Numbered from the stretch's first letter, positions 25,784 to 34,934 are shown. The stretch is DNA of 64,000 nt from Myroides guanonis (GCF_900114085.1 NZ_FORU01000008.1:62001-126000), one strand, 5' to 3'. Notes: a model not told the origin generated them from the sequence alone. Made by a program: numbers and translations.

Positions 25784-25897
25784 ATCACTATACTTTAAAC
25801 TAAAAAGTAGTTAAAACTACGAATAATTTATGTAACTTTAAATCTTTCAGCCCTTATAAATTGAAACAGAATTGCAAGGGTTTCGCTAACTTTTTGA

Positions 25898-25905
25898 TAC
25901 ATTTG
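25898..25905 (+). promoter_or_regulatory. Putative -7 box for glnS
   Basis: TACATTTG fits TAnnTTTG and ends 19 bases before the glnS ATG. A TTG lies at 25872-25874, somewhat far (23 bases) for a -33 element. Confidence 0.45.
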
Positions 25906-25924
25906 TATCTATAATTTTATATCC

Positions 25925-27607
25925 ATGTCTACAAAAGAAAAATCATTGAATTTCATAGAACAAATCATTGAAGAAGATTTAAAAAATGGTTTGTCAACAA
26001 ATAAGCTTCGTTTCCGTTTTCCACCAGAGCCTAATGGGTATTTACACATTGGACACGCTAGTTCAATATGCTTAAATTTTGGTTTAGGAATCGATTACAA
26101 AGCGCCGGTAAACCTTCGTTTTGACGATACAAATCCCACAAAAGAAGAGCAGGAATTTGTCGATGCAATCAAACACGATGTTACTTGGTTGGGATATGAA
26201 TGGGATCAAGAGGTATATGCATCTGACTATTTTCAACAATTATACGATTGGGCTATTCAACTTATAAAAGATGGCAAAGCGTATGTAGATAGTCAAACTT
26301 CTGAAGAAATGGCTATTCAAAAAGGAACACCTACTCAAGCAGGTGTTGACAGTCCATTTAGAAATAGAACAGTAGAGGAGAACCTAGATTTATTTGAAAG
26401 AATGAAACAAGGAGAATTCTCAGAAGGAGAGCATATATTAAGAGCTAAAATAGATATGGCTTCAACAAATATGTTGATGCGCGATCCAATAATGTATCGA
26501 ATTCTGAAAGCTTCTCACCATAGAACAGGCAATGATTGGTGTATCTATCCAATGTATGATTGGGCTCATGGAGAAAGTGACTATTTAGAACAAATTTCAC
26601 ACTCTTTCTGTACGTTAGAATTTTTACCTCACAGAGAGTTATACGATTGGTTCTTAGACCAAATCATAGACCCAACTTTGGTTCGTCCTAAACAACGAGA
26701 ATTTGCACGAAGAAATTTATCTCATACTGTAGTAAGTAAACGTAAATTGGCGCAATTGGTTCAAGAAGGACATGTTACAGGCTGGGACGACCCAAGAATG
26801 TCTACAATTTCAGGAATGAGACGAAGAGGTTATACTCCAACAGCTATTAAAAACTTTGCCAATACTATTGGAATTGCTAAAAGAGATAATCTTATAGACG
26901 TTTCTTTATTGGAGTTTTGCGTTAGAGAAGACCTTAACAAAATAGCTCCAAGAGTTATGGCTGTTTTAGATCCTGTCAAACTAATCATCACTAACTATCC
27001 AGAAGGGCAGGAGGAATGGCTTGATGCAGAAAACAATCCGGAAGAAGAGGTAATGACTTATAGAAAGGTACCTTTCTCAAAAGAACTTTATATTGAAAGA
27101 GATGATTTCATGGAAGCGGCTAATAGTAAATATTTCCGATTAACTTTAGGTAAAGAAGTACGTTTAAAAAACGCTTATATCATTAAAGGAGAGGGTGTTG
27201 TTAAAGACGAAAATGGAAATATCACAGAGATTCATGCTACATATGATGCTGACAGTAGAAGTGGTAGTGGTTCTGAGGCAAGTAAGCGCAAGGTTAAGGG
27301 AACTATTCATTGGGTTTCTGTTCCGCACGCTGTAGAAGCTGATATTTACAATTACGATCGTTTATTTACACACGAAAATCCTGATGGAAACAAAGAGATT
27401 GATTTCAAAGAATACATCAACCCTGATTCATTATCTATAACAAAAGGATATTTAGAACCTAGTTTAACAACAGCTGAGTCGGGTGATAAATTTCAGTTTC
27501 AACGTATTGGTTATTTCTGTGTAGACAAAAATTCTACTAAAGAAAACCTAATATTTAATAAGACTGTTGGGCTGCGCGATACTTGGGCTAAGTTAGATTC
27601 TAAATAA
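25925..27607 (+). CDS. glnS: Glutaminyl-tRNA synthetase
   Basis: A 560-residue class I synthetase charging tRNA-Gln. The HIGH motif appears in RFPPEPNGYLHIGHAS (about residues 30-45) and the KMSKS equivalent as VVSKRKL (about 270). The GlnRS-specific DDTNPTKEEQEF block and the catalytic-domain stretch RDPIMYRILKASHHRTGNDW are clear, as is the C-terminal beta-barrel anticodon-binding region (HWVSVPHAVEADIYNYDRLF). Length is normal for bacterial GlnRS. It stands alone between folB and the YtxH group and has a promoter-like box at 25898. Confidence 0.97.
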   Translation: MSTKEKSLNFIEQIIEEDLKNGLSTNKLRFRFPPEPNGYLHIGHASSICLNFGLGIDYKAPVNLRFDDTNPTKEEQEFVDAIKHDVTWLGYEWDQEVYASDYFQQLYDWAIQLIKDGKAYVDSQTSEEMAIQKGTPTQAGVDSPFRNRTVEENLDLFERMKQGEFSEGEHILRAKIDMASTNMLMRDPIMYRILKASHHRTGNDWCIYPMYDWAHGESDYLEQISHSFCTLEFLPHRELYDWFLDQIIDPTLVRPKQREFARRNLSHTVVSKRKLAQLVQEGHVTGWDDPRMSTISGMRRRGYTPTAIKNFANTIGIAKRDNLIDVSLLEFCVREDLNKIAPRVMAVLDPVKLIITNYPEGQEEWLDAENNPEEEVMTYRKVPFSKELYIERDDFMEAANSKYFRLTLGKEVRLKNAYIIKGEGVVKDENGNITEIHATYDADSRSGSGSEASKRKVKGTIHWVSVPHAVEADIYNYDRLFTHENPDGNKEIDFKEYINPDSLSITKGYLEPSLTTAESGDKFQFQRIGYFCVDKNSTKENLIFNKTVGLRDTWAKLDSK

Positions 27608-27726
27608 TTAATTTTGTCAAAAAAACTGATTTTTCTTACAAATAATTTAATATTAACAATCGCTTAACGGTTTAAAGGGCGTTTTTTTGTAACTTTATTA
27701 CATTATTAATCAAAAAATCAATTGTT

Positions 27727-28068
27727 ATGTCAAACAACTTAGGAAGCACAGCTATGGCTGTATTAGCAGGAGTAGTAGTAGGTGCAGGATTAGGAATACT
27801 TTTTGCTCCTGAAGAAGGAAAGAAAGTAAGAAACAAAATAAAAAAAGGTTTTGATCAATCAAAAGATGAGTTGACTGATAAAATCGATGAGTTAAAGAAA
27901 CAAGTTAAAAATGTAGTTGAGAGAAAGAAAAATGACTTTGAATCTGGATTTGAAGAACTTGTATCAACTACTGGAAAAAAATCGGAAGACGTAATCGAAG
28001 CTTTAGAAAAAAAATTAGCTCATTTGAAAAGTGAAGCTGAAAAACAAGTAGCTGCGGCTAAGAAATAA
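27727..28068 (+). CDS. YtxH domain protein
   Basis: A 113-residue protein of the YtxH/gas-vesicle-like family. The N-terminus MSNNLGSTAMAVLAGVVVGAG has a glycine/alanine-rich helix, followed by LGILFAPEEGKKVRNKIKKG, the family signature, and a long charged amphipathic coiled coil (about 45-113) ending in an alanine/lysine-rich tail. Such proteins are associated with envelope stress. It heads a three-gene set, 8 bases before the holin-like gene. Confidence 0.9.
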   Translation: MSNNLGSTAMAVLAGVVVGAGLGILFAPEEGKKVRNKIKKGFDQSKDELTDKIDELKKQVKNVVERKKNDFESGFEELVSTTGKKSEDVIEALEKKLAHLKSEAEKQVAAAKK

Positions 28069-28076
28069 ATCTGATT

Positions 28077-28433
28077 ATGGCATTTGAAGAAGTAAAAGAA
28101 GATTTTAAAGATTTAAAGGATTACACCAAAAACTACATCGATAGCAATATCAAGTATTATCAGCTTTGGGGATTAAAAGTAAGTTCCGAGGCAATGACCT
28201 ATATATTGATTCGATTTATCATAGGCTTTTTTGCAATGATAAGTTTTATGTTTCTTTCTTTTGCTGCTGCTTTTGCTATTGGAATTGCATTAAAAAACAA
28301 CTCTTTAGGCTTTTTGATAGTGGGCGTTTTTTATATTTTAGTAATAGGTGTTATTATCTATTTTAGAAATGTTTTAATTACTAAACCCATTATCAAAAAG
28401 TTTTCTACTATTTTTTATAGTGAAAACGACTAA
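28077..28433 (+). CDS. Phage-holin-superfamily-like (YqjE/holin 3_6 type) membrane protein
   Basis: A 118-residue protein with a charged N-terminus (MAFEEVKEDFKDLKDYTKNY) and two membrane helices at about 38-66 and 75-98, with small hydrophilic ends. It resembles the putative holin superfamily III / YqjE proteins that follow YtxH proteins in many Bacteroidota; it is not evidence for a prophage. It starts 8 bases after the YtxH stop and is followed directly by the small hypothetical gene, so the three are probably cotranscribed and may act together at the membrane under stress. Confidence 0.8.
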   Translation: MAFEEVKEDFKDLKDYTKNYIDSNIKYYQLWGLKVSSEAMTYILIRFIIGFFAMISFMFLSFAAAFAIGIALKNNSLGFLIVGVFYILVIGVIIYFRNVLITKPIIKKFSTIFYSEND

Positions 28434-28443
28434 ATCTCTGCAC

Positions 28444-28689
28444 ATGAAACCAAAATATTCTTCATATGAAGAGATTAATAGAGATCTCAAAATTTTAAAA
28501 GTTGAAAAAGAACTCGATTTTCATAGAGTATTTCAGTCTTTCGATCAACTTAAAGATGGTTTTACACCCTATAAACTAGCAACAAATACATTCGGAGCCG
28601 TTTCATCCGTTATTAAAGGTTCTGGAGGTATTCAAGCTTTTCTTATTACTAGTGTGTTAAAAATTATCTTCAAAAGATTTTTTAAATAG
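28444..28689 (+). CDS. Small conserved protein of the YtxH/holin set (DUF6327-like)
   Basis: An 81-residue protein starting at ATG 28444 (MKPKYSSYEEINRDLKILKV); an in-frame GTG at 28420 would overlap the upstream gene. The N-terminal half is charged and helical, the C-terminal half more hydrophobic (SSVIKGSGGIQAFLITSVLKIIF) with a basic end. I recall it as the DUF6327 family of flavobacteria, unknown function; the name is from memory. Third gene of the YtxH set, ending just before a strong bidirectional terminator. Confidence 0.75.
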   Translation: MKPKYSSYEEINRDLKILKVEKELDFHRVFQSFDQLKDGFTPYKLATNTFGAVSSVIKGSGGIQAFLITSVLKIIFKRFFK

Positions 28690-28704
28690 TTACGCTTGTA
28701 TTAA

Positions 28705-28740
28705 AACAGAAAAGGGACGCAATTGCGTCCCTTTTCTGTT
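28705..28740. terminator. Bidirectional terminator, perfect 36-base palindrome
   Basis: A perfect inverted repeat centred on 28722/28723 (core GGGACGCAATTGCGTCCC flanked by AAAA and TTTT tracts). It separates the converging YtxH set and the stomatin-like gene and should stop transcription from both sides. Confidence 0.93.
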
Positions 28741-28753
28741 TTTAAATGCCTTT

Positions 28754-29713
28754 TTAAACACTTTCTGTATAATCGTGGTCTGATTCTCCTTTAGATGGTT
28801 TCTTAGGCTTAGACTTCCCTGATTGAATCGATTCACCAATTTGACTGCTTGCTGCAAAAGAAGCAACCATACTAGACAACATATCAACACCTGCTTGAGG
28901 AGAGTTTGGCAATAATATCAGATTCGAATTAGTATCAGCTCCAATAGCTTGTAATGTATCGTAATGTTGTGTTACCACAATCAATGCAGAGGCTTCTTGC
29001 GAATTAATACCAACTTTATTTAATACATCAACACTTTCTACTAAACCTCTAGCAATTTCACGTCTCTGATCTGCTATACCCTGTCCTTGCAATCTTTTAG
29101 ACTCTGCTTCTGCACGTGCCTTCGCAACAATTCTAATCTTACTTGCTTCTGCTTCATATTCAGCCGCTGTCTTCTCTCGATCCGCAGCATTGATACGATT
29201 CATCGCATTTTTAACTTGAATGTCTGGATCAATATCCGTTATTAAAGTATTGATTATATCATAGCCATACGTTGTCATCGCCTCATTTAACTCACGCTTT
29301 ACAGCAATTGCGATATCATCCTTACGTTCAAAAACATCGTCTAATTTCAATTTTGGTACCTCAGCACGAACCACATCAAATACATATGAAGTAATTTGAT
29401 CGTGCGGATATTCCAACTTATAGAATGCATCATACACTTTCTCTTTAATAACCTTAAACTGTACAGAGACCTTCATCTTAACAAAAACGTTATCCTTTGT
29501 TTTTGTCTCAATAATAACATCCAACTGTTGGATTCTTAGATTTAGAACTCCTGAAATCTTATCCACTATTGGAATTTTCAAATGTAAACCCGACTCACGA
29601 ATACTGTGAAATTTTCCAAATCGCTCTACAATAGCTGACGATTGTTGTTTCACGGTAAAAAAACTCGTGAATAGCAATACTAAAACGAGTACTGCAATAA
29701 TTCCTAATGTCAT
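28754..29713 (-). CDS. SPFH/Band 7 (stomatin-like) membrane protein
   Basis: A 319-residue protein: N-terminal membrane helix (MTLGIIAVLVLVLLFTSFF), SPFH/PHB domain from about residue 20 to 180 (SSAIVERFGKFHSIRESGLH, IDVTLNL-like repeats, VFDVVRAEVPKLKLDDVFE, RELNEAMTTYGYDI), then a coiled-coil rich in A/E/K (AAEYEAEASKIRIVAKARAE) and a short acidic tail. This matches the stomatin/QmcA/HflK-type membrane scaffold proteins. It lies alone between terminators at 28705 and 29767. Role is probably membrane-domain organisation or protease regulation; no protease neighbour (NfeD, FtsH) is present here. Confidence 0.93.
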   Translation of the reverse strand: MTLGIIAVLVLVLLFTSFFTVKQQSSAIVERFGKFHSIRESGLHLKIPIVDKISGVLNLRIQQLDVIIETKTKDNVFVKMKVSVQFKVIKEKVYDAFYKLEYPHDQITSYVFDVVRAEVPKLKLDDVFERKDDIAIAVKRELNEAMTTYGYDIINTLITDIDPDIQVKNAMNRINAADREKTAAEYEAEASKIRIVAKARAEAESKRLQGQGIADQRREIARGLVESVDVLNKVGINSQEASALIVVTQHYDTLQAIGADTNSNLILLPNSPQAGVDMLSSMVASFAASSQIGESIQSGKSKPKKPSKGESDHDYTESV

Positions 29714-29762
29714 ATTTTTTGGTTTTTAATTTCCTTAAAGTTAATCATTTTAAAAGAACTCA

Positions 29763-29792
29763 AAAAAAAATCCCTATTACTAGGGATTTTTT
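29763..29792 (-). terminator. Terminator downstream of the lipocalin-like lipoprotein
   Basis: Inverted repeat AAAATCCCTA / TAGGGATTTT around TTAC (29767-29790), with T runs on both sides; directly follows the stop at 29796 on the minus strand. Confidence 0.85.
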
Positions 29793-29795
29793 TTA

Positions 29796-30365
29796 TTATT
29801 TCTTTAAAGATAACTCTATGACTGCTGATGCCAACAGAATTGGAGGTATGTTAGCATCTGGAAGAAATATTGGAATTAAATTCTCAAATTGCTTTCCATT
29901 ACCTGAAACAACTAATGTTGTAGCTGTATTTTCAATTACTTTTACTTCAATGTTTGAACCTAATAAATTAAATTTCAACATATCTTTATCTTGACTCCAC
30001 TTCTCTGTCTGTGATGTTGCCTTACATGCATCATCATGACTTGTAAATGTAGCATCCATTGTCTTTGCAAATACTAAAAAATCTTCGTCACAACCTGCTT
30101 TATGAGGATAAGGCAAATTAGCCATTTCATTCCCCATCGCTGTTACCTTTACATTAGAAGGTTTCCATTTTCCAATTAAAAGATTTGGTTCCTCTTCTTC
30201 ATTATCTCCAGGAACCTCACCGCCATTTCCATCTCCGTTACCATTTCCATCACCTGGCAATTCTGTTTTCTTATCATCTCCAAACATACCAGAATTATCA
30301 TCACTTGAACAAGACCCCATTAATAAAAAGACAAAAATAGACAGTGACATTAATATTTTCTTCAT
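29796..30365 (-). CDS. Lipocalin-like lipoprotein
   Basis: A 189-residue exported lipoprotein: signal peptide MKKILMSLSIFVFLLMGSCSS with lipobox Cys19, a flexible Gly/Asn/Asp/Glu-rich linker (about 34-60), then a small beta-rich domain starting LLIGKWKPSNVKV, the GxW pattern of lipocalin-like (DUF4923/lipocalin_4-type) domains common in Bacteroidota. Cys residues in AGCDEDF and DDACKAT may form a disulfide. Function unknown. Located between the stomatin-like gene and gltX, with its own terminator. Confidence 0.8.
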   Translation of the reverse strand: MKKILMSLSIFVFLLMGSCSSDDNSGMFGDDKKTELPGDGNGNGDGNGGEVPGDNEEEEPNLLIGKWKPSNVKVTAMGNEMANLPYPHKAGCDEDFLVFAKTMDATFTSHDDACKATSQTEKWSQDKDMLKFNLLGSNIEVKVIENTATTLVVSGNGKQFENLIPIFLPDANIPPILLASAVIELSLKK

Positions 30366-30427
30366 AGTTATTGTATTTTAAGTTAATATTTAGCTAAAAT
30401 AACTATTTAGAAATACAAAAAAATAAT

Positions 30428-31939
30428 TTAAATGTTTTTTACGGCAGTTTCAATTCTACTCACAGTTTCCTGAACTCCAAGCATTTCAATTATATCAAAT
30501 AAGTCTGGACCTTTTAATGCTCCTACCAAGCTCAATCGCAAAGGTTGCATTACTTTACCCATTCCAATCTCCTTAGCGCTAATCCAGTCCTTGATTCTTG
30601 TTTCAATAAGTCTAGCTTCAAAAACTTCAATGCTTTGCAACTCTTTTGCAACTTCCATTAAAATATCTCCAGTATCCTCTTTCCAGTTTTTAAGTGCTTT
30701 AGCATCATATTCTGTTGGAGCTACAAAGAAAAAATCAGATAAATCATAAAAATCAGAAACAAAGGTAGCTCGCTCTTTAATAGAGCTAACCACTTTCTCT
30801 ACATATTCGTCTGTAGCTTTAATTCCTTTCTCAACCAAGATTTTTTGGAAATCAACAGTTAAATCAGCATCAGATTGTAATTTTAAATAGTGTTGATTAA
30901 ACCATTTGTTTTTTTCTGGGTCAAACTTAGCACCTGCTTTGTGAACGCGGTTTAAATCAAATCTCTCTACCAACTCTTCTAATGAAAAAAGCTCTTGCTC
31001 TGTCCCATCATTCCAACCTAACAATGCTAAGAAGTTAATAACCGCTTCAGGATAATATCCCTTTTCTCTATAACCAGATGATTTTTCATTTGTAATTGGG
31101 TCTTGCCAATCCAAAGGAAAAACAGGGAACCCTAATTTATCACCATCTCTTTTAGATAATTTTCCATTTCCAACTGGTTTCAAAATAAGAGGTAAGTGTG
31201 CAAACTTTGGCGCTTCCCATCCAAATGCCTTGTAAAGCAATTCATGAAGTGGGAGTGATGGCAACCATTCTTCTCCACGTATAACATGTGATGTTTCCAT
31301 CAAATGGTCATCTACAATATTTGCTAAATGATACGTTGGCATCCCATCACTTTTGTACAGAACTTTATCGTCTAATAGATTCGTATCAAATTTCACTTCT
31401 CCTCTAATCATATCATTCAATACTAGAACCTCATTAACAGGAGTTTTGAATCGAATTACATAAGGAGTGTCACTGTTTAATAATGAATCCACTTCCTCTT
31501 TACTCAATTTCAAAGAAGTATTTAATTGTTCTCTAATACTGTGGTTATATATGAAAGTCTGTCCAGCTGTTTCAGCATTTTTGCGCAATTCATCCAATTC
31601 CTCAGAAGAGTCAAAAGCGTAATATGCCCAACCAGCTTCAATTAATTGGTCTGCATATTGTTTGTATAATTCCTTGCGTTCGCTTTGTCTATAAGGACCG
31701 AATTTCTCGTTTTTCCCAATGGTTTCATCAGGTGAAATACCCAACCATTTTAAAGCTTCAAAAATATATTCCTCAGCTCCTTCAACATATCTATTTTGAT
31801 CAGTATCCTCTATACGGATATAGAACACTCCATTATTTTGTTTTGCAAACAAATAATTAAACAAGGCTGTTCTAACTCCTCCAATATGTAAAGGACCTGT
31901 TGGACTTGGTGCAAAACGCACGCGAACTTGATTAGTCAT
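30428..31939 (-). CDS. gltX: Glutamyl-tRNA synthetase
   Basis: A 503-residue class I synthetase charging tRNA-Glu. HIGH is in FAPSPTGPLHIGGVRTALF, followed by FYIRIEDTDQNRYVEGAEE; the KMSKS equivalent is KLSKRDGDKLGFPVF. The GYREKGYYPEAVINFLALLGWN block and the C-terminal helical anticodon-binding domain are complete. Both GlnRS and GluRS are encoded in the window, so Gln-tRNA is made directly. It has its own promoter-like box at 31957-31964 although the flexirubin operon ends only 41 bases upstream. Confidence 0.97.
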   Translation of the reverse strand: MTNQVRVRFAPSPTGPLHIGGVRTALFNYLFAKQNNGVFYIRIEDTDQNRYVEGAEEYIFEALKWLGISPDETIGKNEKFGPYRQSERKELYKQYADQLIEAGWAYYAFDSSEELDELRKNAETAGQTFIYNHSIREQLNTSLKLSKEEVDSLLNSDTPYVIRFKTPVNEVLVLNDMIRGEVKFDTNLLDDKVLYKSDGMPTYHLANIVDDHLMETSHVIRGEEWLPSLPLHELLYKAFGWEAPKFAHLPLILKPVGNGKLSKRDGDKLGFPVFPLDWQDPITNEKSSGYREKGYYPEAVINFLALLGWNDGTEQELFSLEELVERFDLNRVHKAGAKFDPEKNKWFNQHYLKLQSDADLTVDFQKILVEKGIKATDEYVEKVVSSIKERATFVSDFYDLSDFFFVAPTEYDAKALKNWKEDTGDILMEVAKELQSIEVFEARLIETRIKDWISAKEIGMGKVMQPLRLSLVGALKGPDLFDIIEMLGVQETVSRIETAVKNI

Positions 31940-31956
31940 TACTATTTTATTTTTTA

Positions 31957-31964
31957 CAAAGATA
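31957..31964 (-). promoter_or_regulatory. Putative -7 box for gltX
   Basis: On the minus strand TATCTTTG, matching TAnnTTTG, 17 bases before the gltX ATG. It would separate this essential gene from the upstream pigment operon. Confidence 0.45.
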
Positions 31965-31980
31965 CTATAACTCTAAACTT

Positions 31981-33276
31981 CTAAATCCTTTTATCAACAA
32001 AAGTAATAGGCTTTCTGCTGTTTGGTTGGAAGACCTGCATTTGCAGTTGATCTAGGCTCTCCCATTCAATTTTAGGAGTAACTCTTAACTTAGCCCTAAA
32101 AGTGTCTTTAATAGTATTCATAAATTCGTCAGATTGTTCAGAAGAAGCTATTCGTATAACAATTTCATCTGTTCCAATTGCATTTGTCGACACCTCAACG
32201 GAGTGTAAATCTATTTGCTTAAAAGACGTCAAAATATCGTGTATAGCAGGAGGGTAAAATGTCGTCCCTTTGTACTTAATCATTTGCTTTTTTCTTCCTT
32301 CTACAGGTCCTAATCTATACGTATTTCTACCACAAGCACAGCCCTCACTGTGTTTGCGAACCATATCTCCCGTTTTAAAACGAATCAAAGGAACTCCTTC
32401 TACACCTAAAGTCGTTATTACCAATTCTCCCAATTCTCCATCAGCTACCAGTTGATTTTCATCATCTACTATTTCTGTTATAATTAAACTAGGAATGATA
32501 TGTCCACCTTTATGAAACTCACATTCTGTAAAAGCCGCCCCCATCTCTGTTGAAGCATAAGTAGAAAAAAGGTCAATAGGCCATTTACTGCGTATTCTAT
32601 TAGCTAGAATTGTCGGTTCCAAATCAGCTGTTCTCAAAGCTTCTCCAATACAGATTACTCCTTCAACACTACTATTTTTATAGTCTATACCTTCTTTTTC
32701 CGCATAGTCAATAAGCTTTAACAAGAAAGAAGGCACGCCGATTAAATATTTAGGTTTATACTTTAGAATAGAATCCCATTGAAGCTGCGGAACTCCAGCA
32801 CCTACTCGAACCACTCCGGCCCCCAATTTTCTCAACCCTAAAAAGTAAGCAAGTCCTGCCATAAACCTTCTATCTATAGTTGTCATTAATTGCACAACAT
32901 CTCCTTTTTGAATACCTGCACACGCAAAAGATGTTGCTTCGTTAAAAGCCAAACGGTCAAGATCTTTATCAGTTAACCCGAAAGTAACAGGGTCTCCTAA
33001 GGTTCCAGATGTAGTGGCATAATCAATAATCTGAGTTTTATCGACACAAAAGAAATCATCATTGCATTTCTGCAAATCATCTTTAGTTATCGTAGGCAGT
33101 TGTGCCAAATCTTCAAGTGTTTTAATTTGAGATATATCAATATTGAACTCCTTAAAAAAAGACTTGTAAAAAGGGGAGTTGCTTTCAGCGTATATCAAGG
33201 CATCTTTCATCAATGATTCTTGCTGCTTCTTAATCTCTTCTGTTGATTGATATTCTATAAACGATTTCCCTTCCAT
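31981..33276 (-). CDS. PaaK-like acyl/aryl adenylate-forming ligase of the flexirubin cluster
   Basis: A 431-residue ANL-superfamily ligase related to phenylacetate-CoA ligase. Seen: the substrate-binding start NSPFYKSFFKEFNID, the ATP motif DYATTSGTLGDPVTFGLT, STYASTEMGAAFTECEFHKG, IRFKTGDMVRKHSEGCACGRN (with cysteines), and the C-terminal lid VEGRKKQMIKYKGTTFYPPAI. In aryl polyene/flexirubin pathways such an enzyme activates the aromatic starter acid (here probably 4-coumarate from the ammonia-lyase) for loading on CoA or acyl carrier protein. That role is from pathway knowledge. Last gene of the second operon; its start overlaps the C45 gene by 22 bases. Confidence 0.88.
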   Translation of the reverse strand: MEGKSFIEYQSTEEIKKQQESLMKDALIYAESNSPFYKSFFKEFNIDISQIKTLEDLAQLPTITKDDLQKCNDDFFCVDKTQIIDYATTSGTLGDPVTFGLTDKDLDRLAFNEATSFACAGIQKGDVVQLMTTIDRRFMAGLAYFLGLRKLGAGVVRVGAGVPQLQWDSILKYKPKYLIGVPSFLLKLIDYAEKEGIDYKNSSVEGVICIGEALRTADLEPTILANRIRSKWPIDLFSTYASTEMGAAFTECEFHKGGHIIPSLIITEIVDDENQLVADGELGELVITTLGVEGVPLIRFKTGDMVRKHSEGCACGRNTYRLGPVEGRKKQMIKYKGTTFYPPAIHDILTSFKQIDLHSVEVSTNAIGTDEIVIRIASSEQSDEFMNTIKDTFRAKLRVTPKIEWESLDQLQMQVFQPNSRKPITFVDKRI

Positions 33277-34934
33277 TTCTTACTTATTTTTTTGAGGTAT
33301 TCTTCTATTTTAGTAACAGCTACCTTTGTAGTTACTTCCTTCTCTAACGCTATTTTAAATTGCTTTTCAGCTTCTTCGTATTGCTTATTATTATAAAAAT
33401 AAACACCTGCTCTATAATACACCAACCAATATTCTGGATTTAAATACTGGTAGTCTTTTATAACCTCTGTGGATAAAACCTCTTCTTTGTTGATGGCACT
33501 TTCAATTATTCTGTCTTCCATTCTAAATTTTTCGTAATCCAAAAAAGCAGCTGTATAAAGAAAAGGAGATTTCTCAATAGAAAGGCTGTCTATTGAAAAA
33601 GAGAATGGCTCGTCAAAAGGTTTTTTAAATATCTCATTCAAATCATAGGCTACAAACGTTCCCAACTGATAAGGACTAGAGGAAACCCATACCATTCTTT
33701 TTTCTGGTTGAAATACAATCCCATGATGAGCTAAAAGTTGATTCAACGCTTTCTCATTGCCATAACCAATTTTCTTATTGTTCAAACCTTCTGTATTTCT
33801 AAGAATCTCAACCATTTTCTTGGGTGATAGTTTTTCTTCTTCTTCCAATAATTCATTCATCTTGTCCCAACGATACTTGCTATGACTTTCTTCTATGTGC
33901 TTTCTATTTCTCTTATCATCAGCAAACGCATCACTTTGAAAGTGATTAGAACAAATTAGAGAACTAGAGTTAGGCATCTCATAAACGCCCATTTTATGAG
34001 GTGCTATTTCAATTATTATTGCCTTTTTATCCTCTGCACTACCTATGAGCAAAGACTCAGAAACAAACACCTCTTTATCCTTAGCAATAGCGATAGCTTC
34101 TTCTATATTTGAAGCATATTGTAGAATTTCACGTGCAACGATTGAGATAGGTGTCTTTGCTTTTAGTGGAATCGTAGACTTACCTGCATTCAATGTAACT
34201 GTAAGTCCTTTTTCATTCATGCCCGAAACAACCCCAATCATTCCCGGCCAACTATACGACATAAAAGCATTTCCAATATCTGGTTTTACAAAAGAAACAA
34301 CCTTGTTTTCTGCAAAAGCATCACCAGCATAAAAATCAAAATTTCTACCAATTAACAAACCTCCATCTTCTGAATTTTCTCCCCATACCGCTAAAGATGT
34401 ACAGCCTACTAATGCCAGGTCTTGAAACGCATGTCCTATGTCATGAGCACCGTGCAAATACAAATTTCTATTAAAAGCATCCCCTAGATAATCAAACCTA
34501 TTGGTAGCATATTTACTAATCCCTAAAATCTCCGTTTGGTATTCTTCAGGTATATATCGGTATAAATGTCGATTGTAAAACTTCAACATCTTAATTAACA
34601 TCTTTTGTCGAAATCCACCAGGTACAATTTCTTCTACTTTAGAAAAGAAAACTGTTTCTTGTTTCTGATATAAATTCTGAGTTAATGCACCTGTTTTAAG
34701 TCCTATTTGATAAGGGTCACCTGCTACATAGAGTTCCCATAATTGCTGTTTATTTTTGAGTAGAAAAGCATTGTTACTCAAACTAGTACTATCTGTTAGC
34801 TTTATAACTCTAGGAGCTAAAGTATCATAAACCGAAACAGTGGGAAGAACTTTTAGACCTTTATTGACTCCACAGCTTAAACAAAGGAAAAAGATGAGGA
34901 AAAGAGAAAAAAACTTGTTATACGCTGACTTCAT
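33255..34934 (-). CDS. C45-family autoproteolytic acyltransferase/hydrolase-like lipoprotein
   Basis: A 559-residue protein from the ATG at 34934: lipoprotein signal MKSAYNKFFSLFLIFFLCLSC with Cys21. The middle holds a C45/NTN-hydrolase domain with candidate nucleophile Cys178 in LVGCTSLAVWGENSEDGG, the site where relatives (acyl-CoA:6-APA acyltransferase) cleave themselves at Gly-Cys, followed by LIGRNFDFY and GMNEKGLTVTLNAG. The C-terminus is helical and TPR-like (YYRAGVYFYNNKQYEEAEKQ). A TTG-initiated extension of 21 codons exists but would precede the signal peptide. An exported acyltransferase could join the aryl polyene acid to the dialkylresorcinol or to a lipid; that is inference. Confidence 0.85.
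   Translation of the reverse strand: MKSAYNKFFSLFLIFFLCLSCGVNKGLKVLPTVSVYDTLAPRVIKLTDSTSLSNNAFLLKNKQQLWELYVAGDPYQIGLKTGALTQNLYQKQETVFFSKVEEIVPGGFRQKMLIKMLKFYNRHLYRYIPEEYQTEILGISKYATNRFDYLGDAFNRNLYLHGAHDIGHAFQDLALVGCTSLAVWGENSEDGGLLIGRNFDFYAGDAFAENKVVSFVKPDIGNAFMSYSWPGMIGVVSGMNEKGLTVTLNAGKSTIPLKAKTPISIVAREILQYASNIEEAIAIAKDKEVFVSESLLIGSAEDKKAIIIEIAPHKMGVYEMPNSSSLICSNHFQSDAFADDKRNRKHIEESHSKYRWDKMNELLEEEEKLSPKKMVEILRNTEGLNNKKIGYGNEKALNQLLAHHGIVFQPEKRMVWVSSSPYQLGTFVAYDLNEIFKKPFDEPFSFSIDSLSIEKSPFLYTAAFLDYEKFRMEDRIIESAINKEEVLSTEVIKDYQYLNPEYWLVYYRAGVYFYNNKQYEEAEKQFKIALEKEVTTKVAVTKIEEYLKKISKKWKGNRL

Noticed and set aside
27660..27690. Possible terminator after glnS (TTAA-rich hairpin then T run)
   Set aside because: The stem is short and interrupted, so it is too weak to list, although the T run is real.
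28077..28433. Holin-like protein as evidence for a prophage
   Set aside because: No other phage gene is near; this small membrane protein accompanies YtxH proteins in chromosomes.
34124..34139. parS-like core TTTCACGTGCAAC inside the C45-type gene
   Set aside because: Only about 13 of 16 positions fit and the outer bases are wrong; it is inside coding sequence and alone, unlike the pair at 63193-63254.
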